Source: an uncultured Bacteroidales bacterium (lineage in GTDB: Bacteria > Bacteroidota > Bacteroidia > Bacteroidales > Muribaculaceae). From it: DNA of 64,000 nucleotides. The notes below the pieces were generated by a model that ran no database searches, was not told the origin of the DNA, and was given only the letters and a program-made list of their open reading frames with translations. The DNA is taken from positions 1 through 64,000 of the forward strand of contig CACYQB010000010.1 of assembly GCA_902776435.1 (NCBI GenBank), read 5' to 3'. Below are positions 17,406-26,341 of this stretch, piece after piece. Position 1 is the stretch's first letter. The number at the start of each line of letters is the position of its first letter. A program made the position numbers and the translations under genes.

Positions 17406-18776
17406 TTACTTCTCCTCGGCCTCGTAGAGCTTGCGGAAGTCCTCGACGCTGATGGTCTTCTCGTTGACCTTCACGGCCTCCTTGACAGCAGCGTAGAACT
17501 TGTTGTCAATGGCATGCTCCTGGATGGCATCGCGTGCGCGGTCATCCTGCATGAAACGCTCGGCCTGCTGACGGATGATGTCCTCGGGAGCGTTGTAGAT
17601 GCCGTACTGCGAGAGTTGCTGCTGGGCAAACACCATAGCGGCAGCATCAATGTCTTCCTTCTCGACCTGGATGTTCAGTTCCTGGGCGATGTGGTCTTTT
17701 ACGAGTTGCCAACGCAACTGCTTGAACATGTTCTGGGCCTCCTCTTCGGTCACCTCAGCATCGTTCTTCTCGTCCTGCTCGCGGCGGAGCTTGAGGAAAC
17801 GCTTCAGGAACTCCTCGGGCAACTGCAGGTCACCGGCCTTATCGGTGAGGATGCGCTGAGCATCAACGGTGAAGCGGTAGTTGCTCTCGGGCACGTTAGC
17901 GCGCTGAATCATCTCGCGCATAGCCTCGCGGAAGGCAGCCTCGTCCTTGACCTCGGTCTCGGTACCCAGGACACCCTTGAAGAACTCCTCGTTCAACTCG
18001 GCCTCCTTGTTGACCTTGATCTCCTCGATGGTGATGCGGAAGTCACTCTTCACGTCAGCCTGATTGCGGTCCACATTCAGCATAGCTGCCAGCTCGGCGA
18101 TGTTACCGCCATTGGCCTTGTGGGGATTGAAGACGAAGGTGTCACCCACCTTGACGCCGACAAACTTAGCAGCCTCGTCGTCATCGACCATGTAACGGGG
18201 CGAAATCACAGTGCGCTCTACCCTGATACCATCGGCCTTGTCGTTGCTCTGCTCGTCGAGTTCGATCATCGAACCACGCAGCATCGACTCCTTGTCGCTG
18301 ACCTCGCCGTCAACGAGTGTTCCCAGGCGCTTACGGTCATGGGCAATGGCGTCATCGACCATCTGGTCGGTCACCTCAATATTGTAATAGGGCACATTGA
18401 TGCGCTTGTTGAGCTTGAGCTCGATGGCGGGAGCCAGACCCAGATCAAACTTGAAAGCCATCTCCTCGTCGTTCATCAGGTCCACCTTGGTATCCTCGTT
18501 GGGCAGGGGCTCACCCAGCACCTGAAGTTTGTTCTCACGGATGTAGTCATACATCGCGCGACCCACCTTGCGGTCAACCACGTCGGCAGTTACACTGGGG
18601 CCGTAAAACTTCATCAACAGGTTCTTGGGAGCCTTACCGGGACGGAAACCCTTTAACGGATGGCGAACACCCATAGCTGCCACTTCCTTATTTACGTCGC
18701 TTGCGAAATCTTCTCTCTTGAGCTCAACGGTGAGCAATCCGTTCACCGCATCAATTTGTTCAAAACTTACGTTCAT
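17406..18776 (-). CDS. tig: Trigger factor
   Basis: This 456-residue ribosome-associated chaperone binds nascent chains at the exit tunnel. The N-terminal ribosome-binding domain (about 1-140) shows VGMGVRHPLKGFRPGKAPKNLL in variant form (AAMGVRHPLKGFRPGKAP), where the FRxGKxP signature contacts ribosomal protein L23. The middle domain (about 150-250) would hold the FKBP-like fold but is divergent, as is usual in Bacteroidota. The C-terminal half is the helical chaperone cradle. It lies upstream of clpP and clpX, a classical arrangement, but with its own promoter and terminator. Confidence 0.95.
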   Translation of the reverse strand: MNVSFEQIDAVNGLLTVELKREDFASDVNKEVAAMGVRHPLKGFRPGKAPKNLLMKFYGPSVTADVVDRKVGRAMYDYIRENKLQVLGEPLPNEDTKVDLMNDEEMAFKFDLGLAPAIELKLNKRINVPYYNIEVTDQMVDDAIAHDRKRLGTLVDGEVSDKESMLRGSMIELDEQSNDKADGIRVERTVISPRYMVDDDEAAKFVGVKVGDTFVFNPHKANGGNIAELAAMLNVDRNQADVKSDFRITIEEIKVNKEAELNEEFFKGVLGTETEVKDEAAFREAMREMIQRANVPESNYRFTVDAQRILTDKAGDLQLPEEFLKRFLKLRREQDEKNDAEVTEEEAQNMFKQLRWQLVKDHIAQELNIQVEKEDIDAAAMVFAQQQLSQYGIYNAPEDIIRQQAERFMQDDRARDAIQEHAIDNKFYAAVKEAVKVNEKTISVEDFRKLYEAEEK

Positions 18777-18825
18777 TACTTGGTTTGTATTGTATATAAA
18801 TGATTAATCTTTCAAAAAGCGGGTG

Positions 18826-18857
18826 CAAAGGTACTACTTTTCGACCGATGCACAAAA
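18826..18857 (-). promoter_or_regulatory. Promoter of tig
   Basis: On the minus strand TTG is followed after 19 bases by TACCTTTG (18826-18833). Transcription would begin about 45 bases before the start codon. Confidence 0.75.
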
Positions 18858-18890
18858 TTTCGCCCTAGTTTTTTAATAAAGAAAACAATA

Positions 18891-18944
18891 AATACAATAA
18901 ACACAGGTATTATCTGACGAACAGATAATTGCATTTATTGTATT
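18891..18944 (-). terminator. Two-stage hairpin after the sigma-factor gene
   Basis: Outer arms AATACAATAAA / TTTATTGTATT and inner arms ATTATCTG / CAGATAAT form a nested stem. It sits between the sigma-factor stop codon and the tig promoter and most likely ends the sigma transcript. Confidence 0.65.
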
Positions 18945-18980
18945 TACCGTTTTGCAATAATGCCTCAGCAGGAAGCCGGA

Positions 18981-19571
18981 CTACAGGGTGAGGACGATGT
19001 TGTGCTCCTCGGCCAGACGGCGCATGTTCAAGATTGCGTAGCGCATGCGGCCCAAGGCGGTATTGATGCTCACTCCGGTTGTGTCGGCGATTTCCTTGAA
19101 GCTCATGTTCTTGTAATAGCGCATGACGAGGACCTCACGCTGGCTGTCGGGGAGAGCCTTCACCAGTCGGCGCACGTCATCGTGAATCTGTGTAGTGATG
19201 ATATTATCCTCGATGGTGCAATCCGAGAGTTCCTTGCGGTTGAGGATATTGGTGTCAGCATCATCAGTGGACTGCAGGTTCTCGGCCCGTGTCTGACGAT
19301 AGTAGTCGATGATCAGATTGTGTGCGATGCGTGTGAGCCAAGCGGGGAAATGGCCGTTCTCGACATAGCGTCCCTGCTTGATAGTCATGATGGCTTTTAC
19401 AAATGTATCCTGGAAAATGTCGTCGGCAAGTTCCTCGTTTTTTACCGCGTGATATATATATGCGAAAACACGGTCTTTGTGTCGCTCTAACAGCGAATCA
19501 AAGGCCTCGTTGTTGCCATCGACATACAGCGAAATGAGTTGCTCATCGCTCTTGTCCTTGTAGATTTTCAT
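18981..19571 (-). CDS. Sigma-70 family (ECF-type) RNA polymerase sigma factor
   Basis: This 196-residue protein directs RNA polymerase to a subset of promoters. Region 2 is at about residues 20-95 (ALLERHKDRVFAYIYHAV, ADDIFQDTFVKAIMTI, FPAWLTRIAHNLIIDYYRQ) and region 4 at about 130-185 (LPDSQREVLVMRYYKNMSFKEIA with TGVSINTALGRMRYAI). There is no adjacent anti-sigma gene, and the gene type is widely conserved in Bacteroidales, so its regulation may be by its own promoter: TATATTTG at 19688-19695 gives an unusually long AT-rich leader of about 110 bases. Confidence 0.9.
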   Translation of the reverse strand: MKIYKDKSDEQLISLYVDGNNEAFDSLLERHKDRVFAYIYHAVKNEELADDIFQDTFVKAIMTIKQGRYVENGHFPAWLTRIAHNLIIDYYRQTRAENLQSTDDADTNILNRKELSDCTIEDNIITTQIHDDVRRLVKALPDSQREVLVMRYYKNMSFKEIADTTGVSINTALGRMRYAILNMRRLAEEHNIVLTL

Positions 19572-19687
19572 TACTATATATTATTGGTCAATAATGAGTA
19601 ATGTTTGTCGATAGGCAGTCTATTTTAGTTAATTATTGTCATTAAAGTTAATTACTCTTTCATAGGAAATCCGAAGATTTCGGGCTG

Positions 19688-19720
19688 CAAATATATATAA
19701 AATCAAAAAAACAACAACAT
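19688..19720 (-). promoter_or_regulatory. Promoter of the sigma-factor gene
   Basis: The minus strand has TATATTTG (19688-19695) with TTG about 19-20 bases upstream in a T-rich run. The predicted 5' leader is about 110 bases. Confidence 0.65.
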
Positions 19721-19782
19721 TTTTTCAGAAAAATTTGTTTTTCCAGGCAATTTTTTGACAGTTTGCAGCCTTATTTTTCATG

Positions 19783-20115
19783 TTAACGGCGGCGACGGCG
19801 GTTACCGCGCAAGTTCATGATCCATCGCGCGACTTTGAAGCCCAGCAGGACATAATCGGCGGTCTTCAACTGGGAGACGGTGCCCGGACTGAACATGAGC
19901 GCACGCACACCATTGCTGGCGACGTTGCTCTTGACGCCCTCAAGATTGTACTGCATGGTGGCGCGTCCCACCTCACGTCGCACGAGGGCCTTGCCACGGG
20001 CACGACGCAGTTCGTCGAGCGTCATGCCACGCCAGTTATCGGGCGCATCAGGTGTCACAACCGGCAGCGTTGCCTGTTGCGAATCGGAAGAAGAATTTAA
20101 GGTCTCGTTACTCAT
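19783..20115 (-). CDS. Small basic protein of the YtxH/holin-like gene group
   Basis: This is an unrecognised 110-residue protein. The ATG at 20115 (MSNETLNSSS) overlaps the end of the holin-like gene by eight bases, which supports it over upstream alternatives. It begins with a polar Ser/Gln/Pro-rich segment, has a helical central part with DELRRARGKALVRREVGRA, and ends in a strongly basic RGNRRRRR tail after a hydrophobic stretch (ADYVLLGFKVARWIM). In enteric bacteria, a YqjD-YqjE operon also ends with a small basic protein gene (yqjK); homology here is not claimed. A peripheral membrane role is inference. Confidence 0.6.
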   Translation of the reverse strand: MSNETLNSSSDSQQATLPVVTPDAPDNWRGMTLDELRRARGKALVRREVGRATMQYNLEGVKSNVASNGVRALMFSPGTVSQLKTADYVLLGFKVARWIMNLRGNRRRRR

Positions 20116-20458
20116 TGTCATCGGGTTTAAGGAACAACTTGCTGACGAAACGCGCCACTGGGTCCACAATGAGTTGGCGCTTGAAGGCGAACACGACAAG
20201 CAGCAGCACCATCAGGATGGCTGCAGCGATAAGCTGTGCGCCCCAAGTGCATCCTAAAGCCGTTGCCAGCACGTCGATCAGAGCCGAGAAAACATAGGCC
20301 AATGCAAATGTGCCGATGATGATCACCACAGCCACAAAGGCTATAGACGAGAGCAGCACGGCCATCTTCTCCACCGCTGTGAGCTTGGTATAGTCCCACT
20401 CTAGCGAGAAGTACTTGCGCGCCTCGTTAAATAACTTTTTATAATCTATCTCATTCAT
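20108..20458 (-). CDS. YqjE/phage-holin-like inner-membrane protein
   Basis: This 116-residue protein has two strong transmembrane helices (about residues 32-60, LLSSIAFVAVVIIIGTFALA; and 70-92, GAQLIAAAILMVLLLVVFAF) after an amphipathic N-terminus and ends with a short acidic tail. This layout matches the phage_holin_3_6/YqjE family of chromosomal membrane proteins, which are not lysis proteins. It follows two YtxH-type genes and overlaps the next small gene, so the four probably form an envelope-associated operon. Confidence 0.72.
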   Translation of the reverse strand: MNEIDYKKLFNEARKYFSLEWDYTKLTAVEKMAVLLSSIAFVAVVIIIGTFALAYVFSALIDVLATALGCTWGAQLIAAAILMVLLLVVFAFKRQLIVDPVARFVSKLFLKPDDNE

Positions 20459-20537
20459 AGTTTTTATTCAAGCCCGCCATTGCGGTCTTGAAGATTAGAG
20501 ATTAGTGATTAGGGATTTGTGAGGCCGAAACACGACC

Positions 20538-20579
20538 ACTGGCAGGCGGTGTCACAACGGGGTGACACCACCTGTCAGG
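20538..20579 (-). terminator. Hairpin between the second YtxH gene and the holin-like gene
   Basis: ACTGGCAGGCGGTGTCA on the left pairs with TGACACCACCTGTCAGG on the right with few mismatches. There is no U-tract on the minus strand, so it may attenuate or protect RNA. Confidence 0.5.
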
Positions 20580-20594
20580 CCATGTGCTATTTTG

Positions 20595-20792
20595 TCAGTC
20601 CTCGATCTGGGCGCTGATCTGCTTCACCAGTTGCTCCACCTCGTCGTCGCTGAAGTCGATGCCGTTCTTCTTGAGCATCTCCTTGATGCGGCTACGCAGG
20701 TCGGAACCCTTTTCCGGTGCAAACAAGATGGCTGCCGAAGCACCTACCAAAGCGCCACCCAGGAAAGCATACAATAAACTCAGTCCTTTCAT
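20595..20792 (-). CDS. YtxH domain protein (second copy)
   Basis: This 65-residue protein has one glycine/alanine-rich transmembrane helix (AFLGGALVGASAAILFAPEKG) followed by the typical YtxH GSDLRSRIKEML segment and an amphipathic acidic helix. YtxH proteins are small membrane-anchored stress proteins of unclear function. It is a tandem paralogue of the gene at 20818-21024, sharing the pattern A-x-LFAPEKG-x(2)-RSRI-x-E-x-L. Confidence 0.8.
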   Translation of the reverse strand: MKGLSLLYAFLGGALVGASAAILFAPEKGSDLRSRIKEMLKKNGIDFSDDEVEQLVKQISAQIED

Positions 20793-20817
20793 TTCTTATC
20801 TAGATTTAATCTGGTTA

Positions 20818-21024
20818 TTAATCCAACTTGTCCTTAATCTCCTCGGCGATATCGTCCACAAGGTTGTCGAGCTTGGAGCCTTTCAGCTTCACGCCTTGCT
20901 CACGCAGGATCTCTGCGATACGACTGCGGGTATTATCACCTTTCTCGGGGGCAAAAAGCAAGCCCACTGCAGCGCCAGCGATGGCACCACCCACTACTGC
21001 CATAACAATGTTGATCGGTTTCAT
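20818..21024 (-). CDS. YtxH domain protein (first copy)
   Basis: This 68-residue protein has an N-terminal transmembrane helix (IVMAVVGGAIAGAAVGLLFAP) and the YtxH signature PEKGDNTRSRIAEILREQG, followed by a charged helix (KLDNLVDDIAEEIKDKLD). It is the first gene of a four-gene minus-strand group. No exact TAnnTTTG promoter is seen; TAATTTTA at about 21129-21136 on the minus strand is the nearest. Confidence 0.8.
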   Translation of the reverse strand: MKPINIVMAVVGGAIAGAAVGLLFAPEKGDNTRSRIAEILREQGVKLKGSKLDNLVDDIAEEIKDKLD

Positions 21025-21245
21025 ATCTTCTAAAAGCTAATTAAATAGTTAATAATGTCTTAGTAATGCCTTTACAAGCAATAATCATGCCAGTCATGTG
21101 GCAGACTGCTTGATTTTGGGCAATAAAATTACTCTTTATTTTTTATTCTGACAAATAATTTCACAAAAAACCAAGGCAACAACATTAAAATCGCATCTTT
21201 TCGCCCTTCCCCGCCACAACCGCAGCCGCCCCGTAAAACCTATAT

Positions 21246-21312
21246 CACGCTAAGTCGCCAAGCCGCTAAGATAAATTTTTATTGCTCGCAAGGGCTCGCA
21301 AGAAAACAAAAA
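21246..21312 (+). repeat. Second copy (half element) of the MITE-like repeat
   Basis: This matches the reverse complement of 10690-10761, sharing CACGCTAAG-CGCCAAGCCGCTAAG (with a C/T difference), then an AT spacer and the CTCGCAAGGGCTCGCAAGAA block. Only one half of the inverted structure is present, with no opposite arm nearby. Confidence 0.75.
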
Positions 21313-21373
21313 AAATATTTTTGAAAAAACAACTCTTCTATGAAGCCGATTAACAAACTATGCCGCGTAGCCT

Positions 21374-21410
21374 CTCCTAAAACCTAACACCTATGACCTA
21401 AAGCCTAACC
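21374..21410. repeat. Degenerate CCTAAA/TTTAGG tract upstream of uvrA
   Basis: Plus strand reads CCTAAAACCTAACACCTATGACCTAAAGCC, a run of six- to nine-base units related to the tracts at 9041, 45973 and 58247, here in the opposite orientation relative to the following gene. Confidence 0.55.
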
Positions 21411-21417
21411 ATGCCAT

Positions 21418-21448
21418 TTGTTTATCTCGCTAATATTTTGTACCTTTG
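21418..21448 (+). promoter_or_regulatory. Promoter of uvrA
   Basis: TTG (21418-21420), a 20-base spacer, then TACCTTTG (21441-21448). Transcription would start near 21453, which rules out the upstream ATG at 21411 and supports the start at 21468. Confidence 0.8.
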
Positions 21449-21467
21449 CGGGCTCAAATTTATCGAA

Positions 21468-24272
21468 ATGGCAATCGGAGGAGACATTATTATCAAGGGG
21501 GCACGCGTCAACAACCTGAAAAACGTTGATGTGACGATACCGCGCGGCAAGTTTGTCGTGGTTACGGGCCTGTCGGGCAGCGGCAAGTCGTCGCTGGCGT
21601 TCGACACGTTGTACGCCGAGGGGCAACGCCGCTATGTCGAGAGTTTGTCTTCCTACGCACGCCAGTTCATGGGCCGCATGACTAAACCCGAGTGCGACTT
21701 CATCCGCGGATTACCACCCGCTATCGCCGTGGAGCAACGAACGGTGACACGCAACTCGCGCAGCACCGTGGGCACCAGCACCGAGATATATGACTACCTG
21801 CGCCTGCTGTTTGCCCGTGTCGGCAAGACCTATTCCCCGATTTCAAGACAGATGGTGAAAAAGCACACCGCCAATGATGTTATTGACACCATCAACTCTT
21901 ATCCTGACGGAACACGCCTGGCATTGCTCACCGAAATCATTGTCCCCGAGGGGCGCGACCTGCGCACCCAACTCGATATCCTTGCCAAAGGCGGTTACTC
22001 CAGACTGATGACCAATGATGGCCGTTTTGTCGATATCTCCCAGGTTATCGCCACCGAGGGCGACATAGACGCCACGGCTTACCGCCTGCTCATCGACCGC
22101 TTGGCCGTAACCCACAACCGCGATGACGAGATGCGCCTGCTGGACTCACTCCAGACGGCATTCTACGAGGGCAAGGACGAGTGCATCGTGGTGATGTGGC
22201 TCCAAGACGGCAGCACCATCGAGCACCGTTTCTCCAAGCGCTATGAGCTTGACGGAATGACATTTGAGGAGCCGAGCGACTTGATGTTCAATTTCAACAA
22301 CCCGTTAGGCGCCTGTCCCACCTGTGAGGGTTTCGGCAGCGTGATAGGCATTGACGAAAACCTGGTAGTACCTGACAGGAGCCGTTCGGTCTATGACGAC
22401 GCTGTGATGTGCTGGCGCGGACAGGTCATGAGCGAGTGGAAACACGAATTCATCCACGTTGCCGCTCAACACAATTTTCCTATCCACAAGCCCTATTTTG
22501 AACTGAACCAGCAAGAGTTAGACCTGTTGTGGCACGGCAGTGCTGATGGCAGATGGACGGGCATCGACGGCTTCTTTGAGTGGGTCAAGAGCAAGGCCTA
22601 TGCGATCCAGTTCCGTGTCTTGCAGGCACGTTACCGTGGCAAGACCGTTTGCCCCACATGCCACGGCACACGCCTTAAGCCCCAGGCGGGATACGTCAAA
22701 GTGGGCGGCATGGCCATTAGCGACATGGTGCGCATGCCCGTCAAGGACTTGTCCCAATGGTTTGCTCAGTTGCAACTCGACGAGACCGACACACAAATCG
22801 CCAAACGCCTGCTGACCGAAATCAATACGCGCCTCGACTATCTGTGTGACGTCGGCGTGGGTTACCTGACACTCGATCGTCTGTCAGCGACCTTGTCGGG
22901 TGGCGAGAGCCAACGCATCAACCTGGCTACGGCGTTGGGCAGCTCGCTCGTCGGCTCGGTTTATATCCTCGACGAGCCATCCATCGGCTTGCACCCTCGT
23001 GATACCCACCGACTGATCCATGTCCTGAAAATGTTGCAGCAACTAGGCAACACCGTTGTTGTCGTGGAACATGACGAGGACATCATCCGCACCGCCGATT
23101 ACCTCATCGACGTCGGCCCCGAAGCGGGCCGCAATGGCGGACGCATCACCTATCAAGGACCTGTCAGCGAACTGGCTGAAGCAACTGACAGTTATACTGC
23201 CAAATACCTCAACGGCATTCTCACAATCCCTGTGCCGCGTCACCGTCGCCCGTGGAACCAGTATATCGAAGTGAAAGGAGCGACTCACAACAACCTCAAG
23301 AACATATCCGTCAAGTTCCCCCTCGGCGTGATGACCGTCGTAACGGGCGTGAGCGGATCGGGAAAATCCACCCTGGTGGGCAAAATTCTCTACCCTGCCC
23401 TTGCACGCAACTATGACCAGACAGCCGAAGCACCAGGCACCCATAGTGGCATCGGTGGCGACCTGAGCCGCTTGCAGGCTGTGGAATTCATTGACCAGGG
23501 TCCCATCGGCAAGAGCACCCGCAGCAATCCGGCGACCTATCTGAAAGCCTTCGACGAGATACGCCAGTTGTTTGCTCATCAGCAGTTGTCCAAGCAGATG
23601 GGCTATAACAGCAGTTTCTTCTCGTTCAACTCCCCTGGTGGACGTTGCGAGGAATGTAAGGGCGAGGGAACCATCACCATCGAGATGCAGTTCATGGCGG
23701 ACATCACTCTGACCTGTGAAGCCTGCCATGGCAAGCGATTCGGCCGCAACGCCCTCGACGTCACCTACCGAGACAAGACCATCAGCGACATACTTGACAT
23801 GACGGTGAACCAGGCCATTGAATTCTTCAACGAGAGCAACACCTTTAATGAGCACAAGATTGTGCGGCGCCTCAAACCGTTGCAGGACGTGGGACTAGGG
23901 TACATCAAGTTAGGCCAGTCGTCCTCTACCCTCTCGGGCGGTGAGAATCAGCGAGTGAAACTCGCGTACTACCTGAGCGGAGAGCGCCAGGGGAACACCC
24001 TGTTCATCTTTGACGAGCCGACGACAGGTCTGCACTTTCATGACATCAACACGCTGATGAAATCGTTCAACCAACTCATCGGCAATGGCCATACTGTGGT
24101 CATCATCGAGCACAATCTCGACGTTATCAAGTGTGCCGACCACATCATTGACCTGGGGCCCGAGGGCGGAGAAAACGGCGGCAACATCGTCGTTACCGGC
24201 ACTCCCGAGGAGGTCGCCCAGTGCAAGGACAGCCACACTGGCCGCTTCCTCGCCGAGAAACTCGCTGTTTAG
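21468..24272 (+). CDS. uvrA: Excinuclease ABC subunit UvrA
   Basis: This 934-residue damage sensor for nucleotide excision repair has the double ABC ATPase structure. First nucleotide-binding domain: Walker [26 protein letters not shown] near residue 35, signature [15 protein letters not shown] and Walker [15 protein letters not shown]. Second: Walker [22 protein letters not shown] near 625, signature [15 protein letters not shown] and [14 protein letters not shown]. Zinc-finger cysteines are seen in [16 protein letters not shown], and CEECKGEG...CEACHGKRF. The start [19 protein letters not shown] follows from the promoter position. Length is typical. Confidence 0.97.
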   Translation: MAIGGDIIIKGARVNNLKNVDVTIPRGKFVVVTGLSGSGKSSLAFDTLYAEGQRRYVESLSSYARQFMGRMTKPECDFIRGLPPAIAVEQRTVTRNSRSTVGTSTEIYDYLRLLFARVGKTYSPISRQMVKKHTANDVIDTINSYPDGTRLALLTEIIVPEGRDLRTQLDILAKGGYSRLMTNDGRFVDISQVIATEGDIDATAYRLLIDRLAVTHNRDDEMRLLDSLQTAFYEGKDECIVVMWLQDGSTIEHRFSKRYELDGMTFEEPSDLMFNFNNPLGACPTCEGFGSVIGIDENLVVPDRSRSVYDDAVMCWRGQVMSEWKHEFIHVAAQHNFPIHKPYFELNQQELDLLWHGSADGRWTGIDGFFEWVKSKAYAIQFRVLQARYRGKTVCPTCHGTRLKPQAGYVKVGGMAISDMVRMPVKDLSQWFAQLQLDETDTQIAKRLLTEINTRLDYLCDVGVGYLTLDRLSATLSGGESQRINLATALGSSLVGSVYILDEPSIGLHPRDTHRLIHVLKMLQQLGNTVVVVEHDEDIIRTADYLIDVGPEAGRNGGRITYQGPVSELAEATDSYTAKYLNGILTIPVPRHRRPWNQYIEVKGATHNNLKNISVKFPLGVMTVVTGVSGSGKSTLVGKILYPALARNYDQTAEAPGTHSGIGGDLSRLQAVEFIDQGPIGKSTRSNPATYLKAFDEIRQLFAHQQLSKQMGYNSSFFSFNSPGGRCEECKGEGTITIEMQFMADITLTCEACHGKRFGRNALDVTYRDKTISDILDMTVNQAIEFFNESNTFNEHKIVRRLKPLQDVGLGYIKLGQSSSTLSGGENQRVKLAYYLSGERQGNTLFIFDEPTTGLHFHDINTLMKSFNQLIGNGHTVVIIEHNLDVIKCADHIIDLGPEGGENGGNIVVTGTPEEVAQCKDSHTGRFLAEKLAV

Positions 24273-24284
24273 AAACTACGTATT

Positions 24285-24393
24285 ACGCGAATTTAACTAA
24301 TTGGCATCCGCATTCAATTACTACGAATTTTACGAATCTCACGCTACGACGCGAATTTTACTAATTGGCATCCGCATTCAATTATTACGAATT
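24285..24393 (+). repeat. Two 45-base direct repeats between uvrA and the next gene
   Basis: Unit A (24285-24329) and unit B (24349-24393) share ACGCGAATTT(A/T)ACTAATT then GGCATCCGCATTCAATTA and TACGAATT with only a few differences, at a 64-base period. The ACGCGAATT...ACTAATT core recurs in the inverted repeat at 31849-31907. Confidence 0.75.
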
Positions 24394-24416
24394 CACACTA
24401 AAACGCAAAGTTTTTT

Positions 24417-24992
24417 ATGGATACAGATAAGCATCAAGAAATATTACGCGGGATACGGAAGGAGTTTTTTGCCTTTCGCAACGGTATTATCGCTGACAAA
24501 TTGAGGAAAGCGGGGGATCCGCATCACATGATCATGGGTTGTCTGCTGGTGGATATTATCGGCATTGTGTCGCGTGCCCGCGAGACCATCGGAGACAAGA
24601 CACAAATGGCAGCCATCGCCAGTGAGTTGTGGAGCGACACCAATTCCCGTGAATGCCGATTGGCAGCCCCCATGCTCTACCCTGCCGAAAGCATGACTCC
24701 GGACCTTGCACCGCAATGGTGCGGGTCAGTCGAGACGACCGAAGTGGCCGACAACCTATGCCACAAACTATTGCGACACTTGGATTTTGCCGACGCACTA
24801 TTCCGTCAACTCATCACTCAAGACCAACCGTTGATTAAATACACTGGTTACCGTCTGTTACTTAACCTAATCGCTATGGGTAAAGTCCAACTGAACGACT
24901 CACTACGAGCCATCGTCGAACACGAGGCCAATCAGACGGCACAAGGGCCCATAGCCCCACTACTGAAAGACATTCTGGAAGACGAGAACTAA
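24417..24992 (+). CDS. DNA alkylation repair-like (AlkD-type HEAT-repeat) protein
   Basis: This 191-residue helical protein looks like the shortened AlkD-like proteins found in Bacteroidota: an N-terminal helix pair (EILRGIRKEFFAFRNGIIADKLRKAG), then LAAPMLYPAE and the SVETTEVADNLCHKLLRH stretch, which is the HEAT-like region where family members bind alkylated DNA. Glycosylase activity is not established for this short form, and it may be only a structural homologue. It is convergent with hemW, the stop codons overlapping by four bases (24989-24992). Direct repeats lie directly upstream and no TAnnTTTG box was found. Confidence 0.65.
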   Translation: MDTDKHQEILRGIRKEFFAFRNGIIADKLRKAGDPHHMIMGCLLVDIIGIVSRARETIGDKTQMAAIASELWSDTNSRECRLAAPMLYPAESMTPDLAPQWCGSVETTEVADNLCHKLLRHLDFADALFRQLITQDQPLIKYTGYRLLLNLIAMGKVQLNDSLRAIVEHEANQTAQGPIAPLLKDILEDEN

Positions 24993-26125
24993 TCGTCCCA
25001 AAGGAGGTCGCGCATCACGCTGTCACTAAGCATAATACCATCACTGGTCAAGACATATCGGCTTTCTCCTATCAGCCGCAGGTTACCAGCGTCAATATGG
25101 CGTTGGGCCTCACGGATAAAATGCCGCCATGCCTCATCACCAAAATCCTCACGCAAACGTGTGGCATCCACGCCATCGGATGTCCTCAAGCCTAACATGA
25201 CCCTCTCGTCATAGCGTTCACGCTGTGACAATATTTCGACTTCACAAGGCAGATTCCCCGCCATGACCTGGTCGATATACTCTTTCAAATCACAGGGATT
25301 GCTGCGTCTCACAGAACCGTCATAACTATGAGCCGCAGCGCCCAAGCCCAGATAAGGGATGTCGTTCCAGTAGGATGAATTGTGGCGGGAACGATAGCCC
25401 GGCAGGGCAAAATTGGAAATCTCATAGTGCTCATAACCAGCCTCCTGAAGGCATTCGGCCAAAATGCGATACATCATCAGGCACTGCTCCTCGGGGACTT
25501 CTGTGACCTCACCTCGCTCCCGCTGGTGCCACAAGCGGGTGCCCTCTTCGTAGGTAAGGCCATAAGCCGAAATGTGCTTCGGCTGCAGTGCTATGGCCTG
25601 ATGAACCGACTGTGTCCAAGATTCTACCGTCTGCCCAGGCAAGCCATAAATCAGATCAATGCTCATATTATCGATTCCGCTATCTCTCAAGTAGTTGACA
25701 GCATCGATGACCTGGCCGGCGGTATGGCGACGGCCAATGAGCTTGAGGATATGGTCCTCGAATGACTGCACGCCCATGCTCACACGATTCACGCCCAAGG
25801 ATTTGACCGCCCGACACCACTCGCCGGTCACATCATCGGGGTTGGCCTCGATGGTGAACTCCTCGACCCGGCTCAGGTCTATCACCTCACGCACGCCATG
25901 GACCAGCGATGTCAATAACGGCAGCGGCAGTTGAGACGGCGTGCCACCTCCCAAATACAGCGTGCTGACCGTGTCGGCCCCCAATTCCTGTCGTCGCAAG
26001 CGGGCTTCAGCCAACAACGCTTCGACATAGGGAGCACCCGCTTCGCGCAACTGCAAAGTCGAAAAAAAGTCGCAGTAGCTGCAACGGCTAACGCAGAACG
26101 GTATGTGAATATAGATTCCTGCCAT
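24989..26125 (-). CDS. hemW: Radical SAM heme chaperone HemW (formerly coproporphyrinogen III oxidase-like)
   Basis: This protein of about 378 residues has the radical SAM cluster motif CVSRCSYCDFF (CxxxCxxC) near the N-terminus after GIYIHIPF, the LYLGGGTPSQLP glycine-rich SAM motif and the HemN C-terminal domain (YDERVMLGLRTSDGVDATRLREDFG). The extra cysteine after the CxxxCxxC seen in HemN is replaced by Phe, as in HemW. The family delivers heme to respiratory enzymes rather than oxidising coproporphyrinogen. The ATG at 26125 is chosen over an upstream TTG because the promoter lies at 26146-26153. Confidence 0.9.
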   Translation of the reverse strand: MAGIYIHIPFCVSRCSYCDFFSTLQLREAGAPYVEALLAEARLRRQELGADTVSTLYLGGGTPSQLPLPLLTSLVHGVREVIDLSRVEEFTIEANPDDVTGEWCRAVKSLGVNRVSMGVQSFEDHILKLIGRRHTAGQVIDAVNYLRDSGIDNMSIDLIYGLPGQTVESWTQSVHQAIALQPKHISAYGLTYEEGTRLWHQRERGEVTEVPEEQCLMMYRILAECLQEAGYEHYEISNFALPGYRSRHNSSYWNDIPYLGLGAAAHSYDGSVRRSNPCDLKEYIDQVMAGNLPCEVEILSQRERYDERVMLGLRTSDGVDATRLREDFGDEAWRHFIREAQRHIDAGNLRLIGESRYVLTSDGIMLSDSVMRDLLWDD

Positions 26126-26145
26126 GAATCGCAATTATTAACGCG

Positions 26146-26153
26146 CAAAGATA
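26146..26153 (-). promoter_or_regulatory. -7 element of hemW
   Basis: The minus strand reads TATCTTTG, about 20 bases before the hemW start. It is divergent from the fusA2 promoter at 26248-26278. Confidence 0.65.
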
Positions 26154-26247
26154 ACTCATTTTTACCACCAGAGACATGGGAAAAGAGCAATAAACAGGCT
26201 ATCGGGGTGATTTTTTGGCCTTGTTAATAAAATTCTTTTTAATAATG

Positions 26248-26278
26248 TTGGCATTCCCGTCAAAAATTAGTAATTTTG
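26248..26278 (+). promoter_or_regulatory. Promoter of fusA2
   Basis: TTG (26248-26250) and TAATTTTG (26271-26278) are spaced by 20 bases; the leader would be about 57 bases of AT-rich RNA. Confidence 0.78.
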
Positions 26279-26341
26279 CGGGCTGTTTAGCGAATCGAAC
26301 AACAATTTACTATATAACAACCATTTAACAACAAATCACTA

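Larger units (their letters stand above)
21025..21467. other. 443-base divergent intergenic region between ytxH and uvrA
   Basis: It contains an AT-rich stretch (21130-21180), the second copy of the MITE-like half element (21246-21312), a degenerate CCTAAA-type tract (21374-21410) and the uvrA promoter (21418-21448). No coding signal is visible. Confidence 0.6.

Noticed and set aside
17514-18656. 380-residue plus-strand frame
   Set aside because: Antisense to tig; a codon-bias shadow, as are the frames at 12806-13966 and 5769-6776.
20108-20458. Phage holin indicating a prophage
   Set aside because: No other phage genes are present; chromosomal YqjE-type proteins share the same two-helix layout.
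24285-24393. CRISPR array
   Set aside because: Only two units with a 19-base gap, AT-rich and not palindromic, and no cas genes; the window has no CRISPR array.
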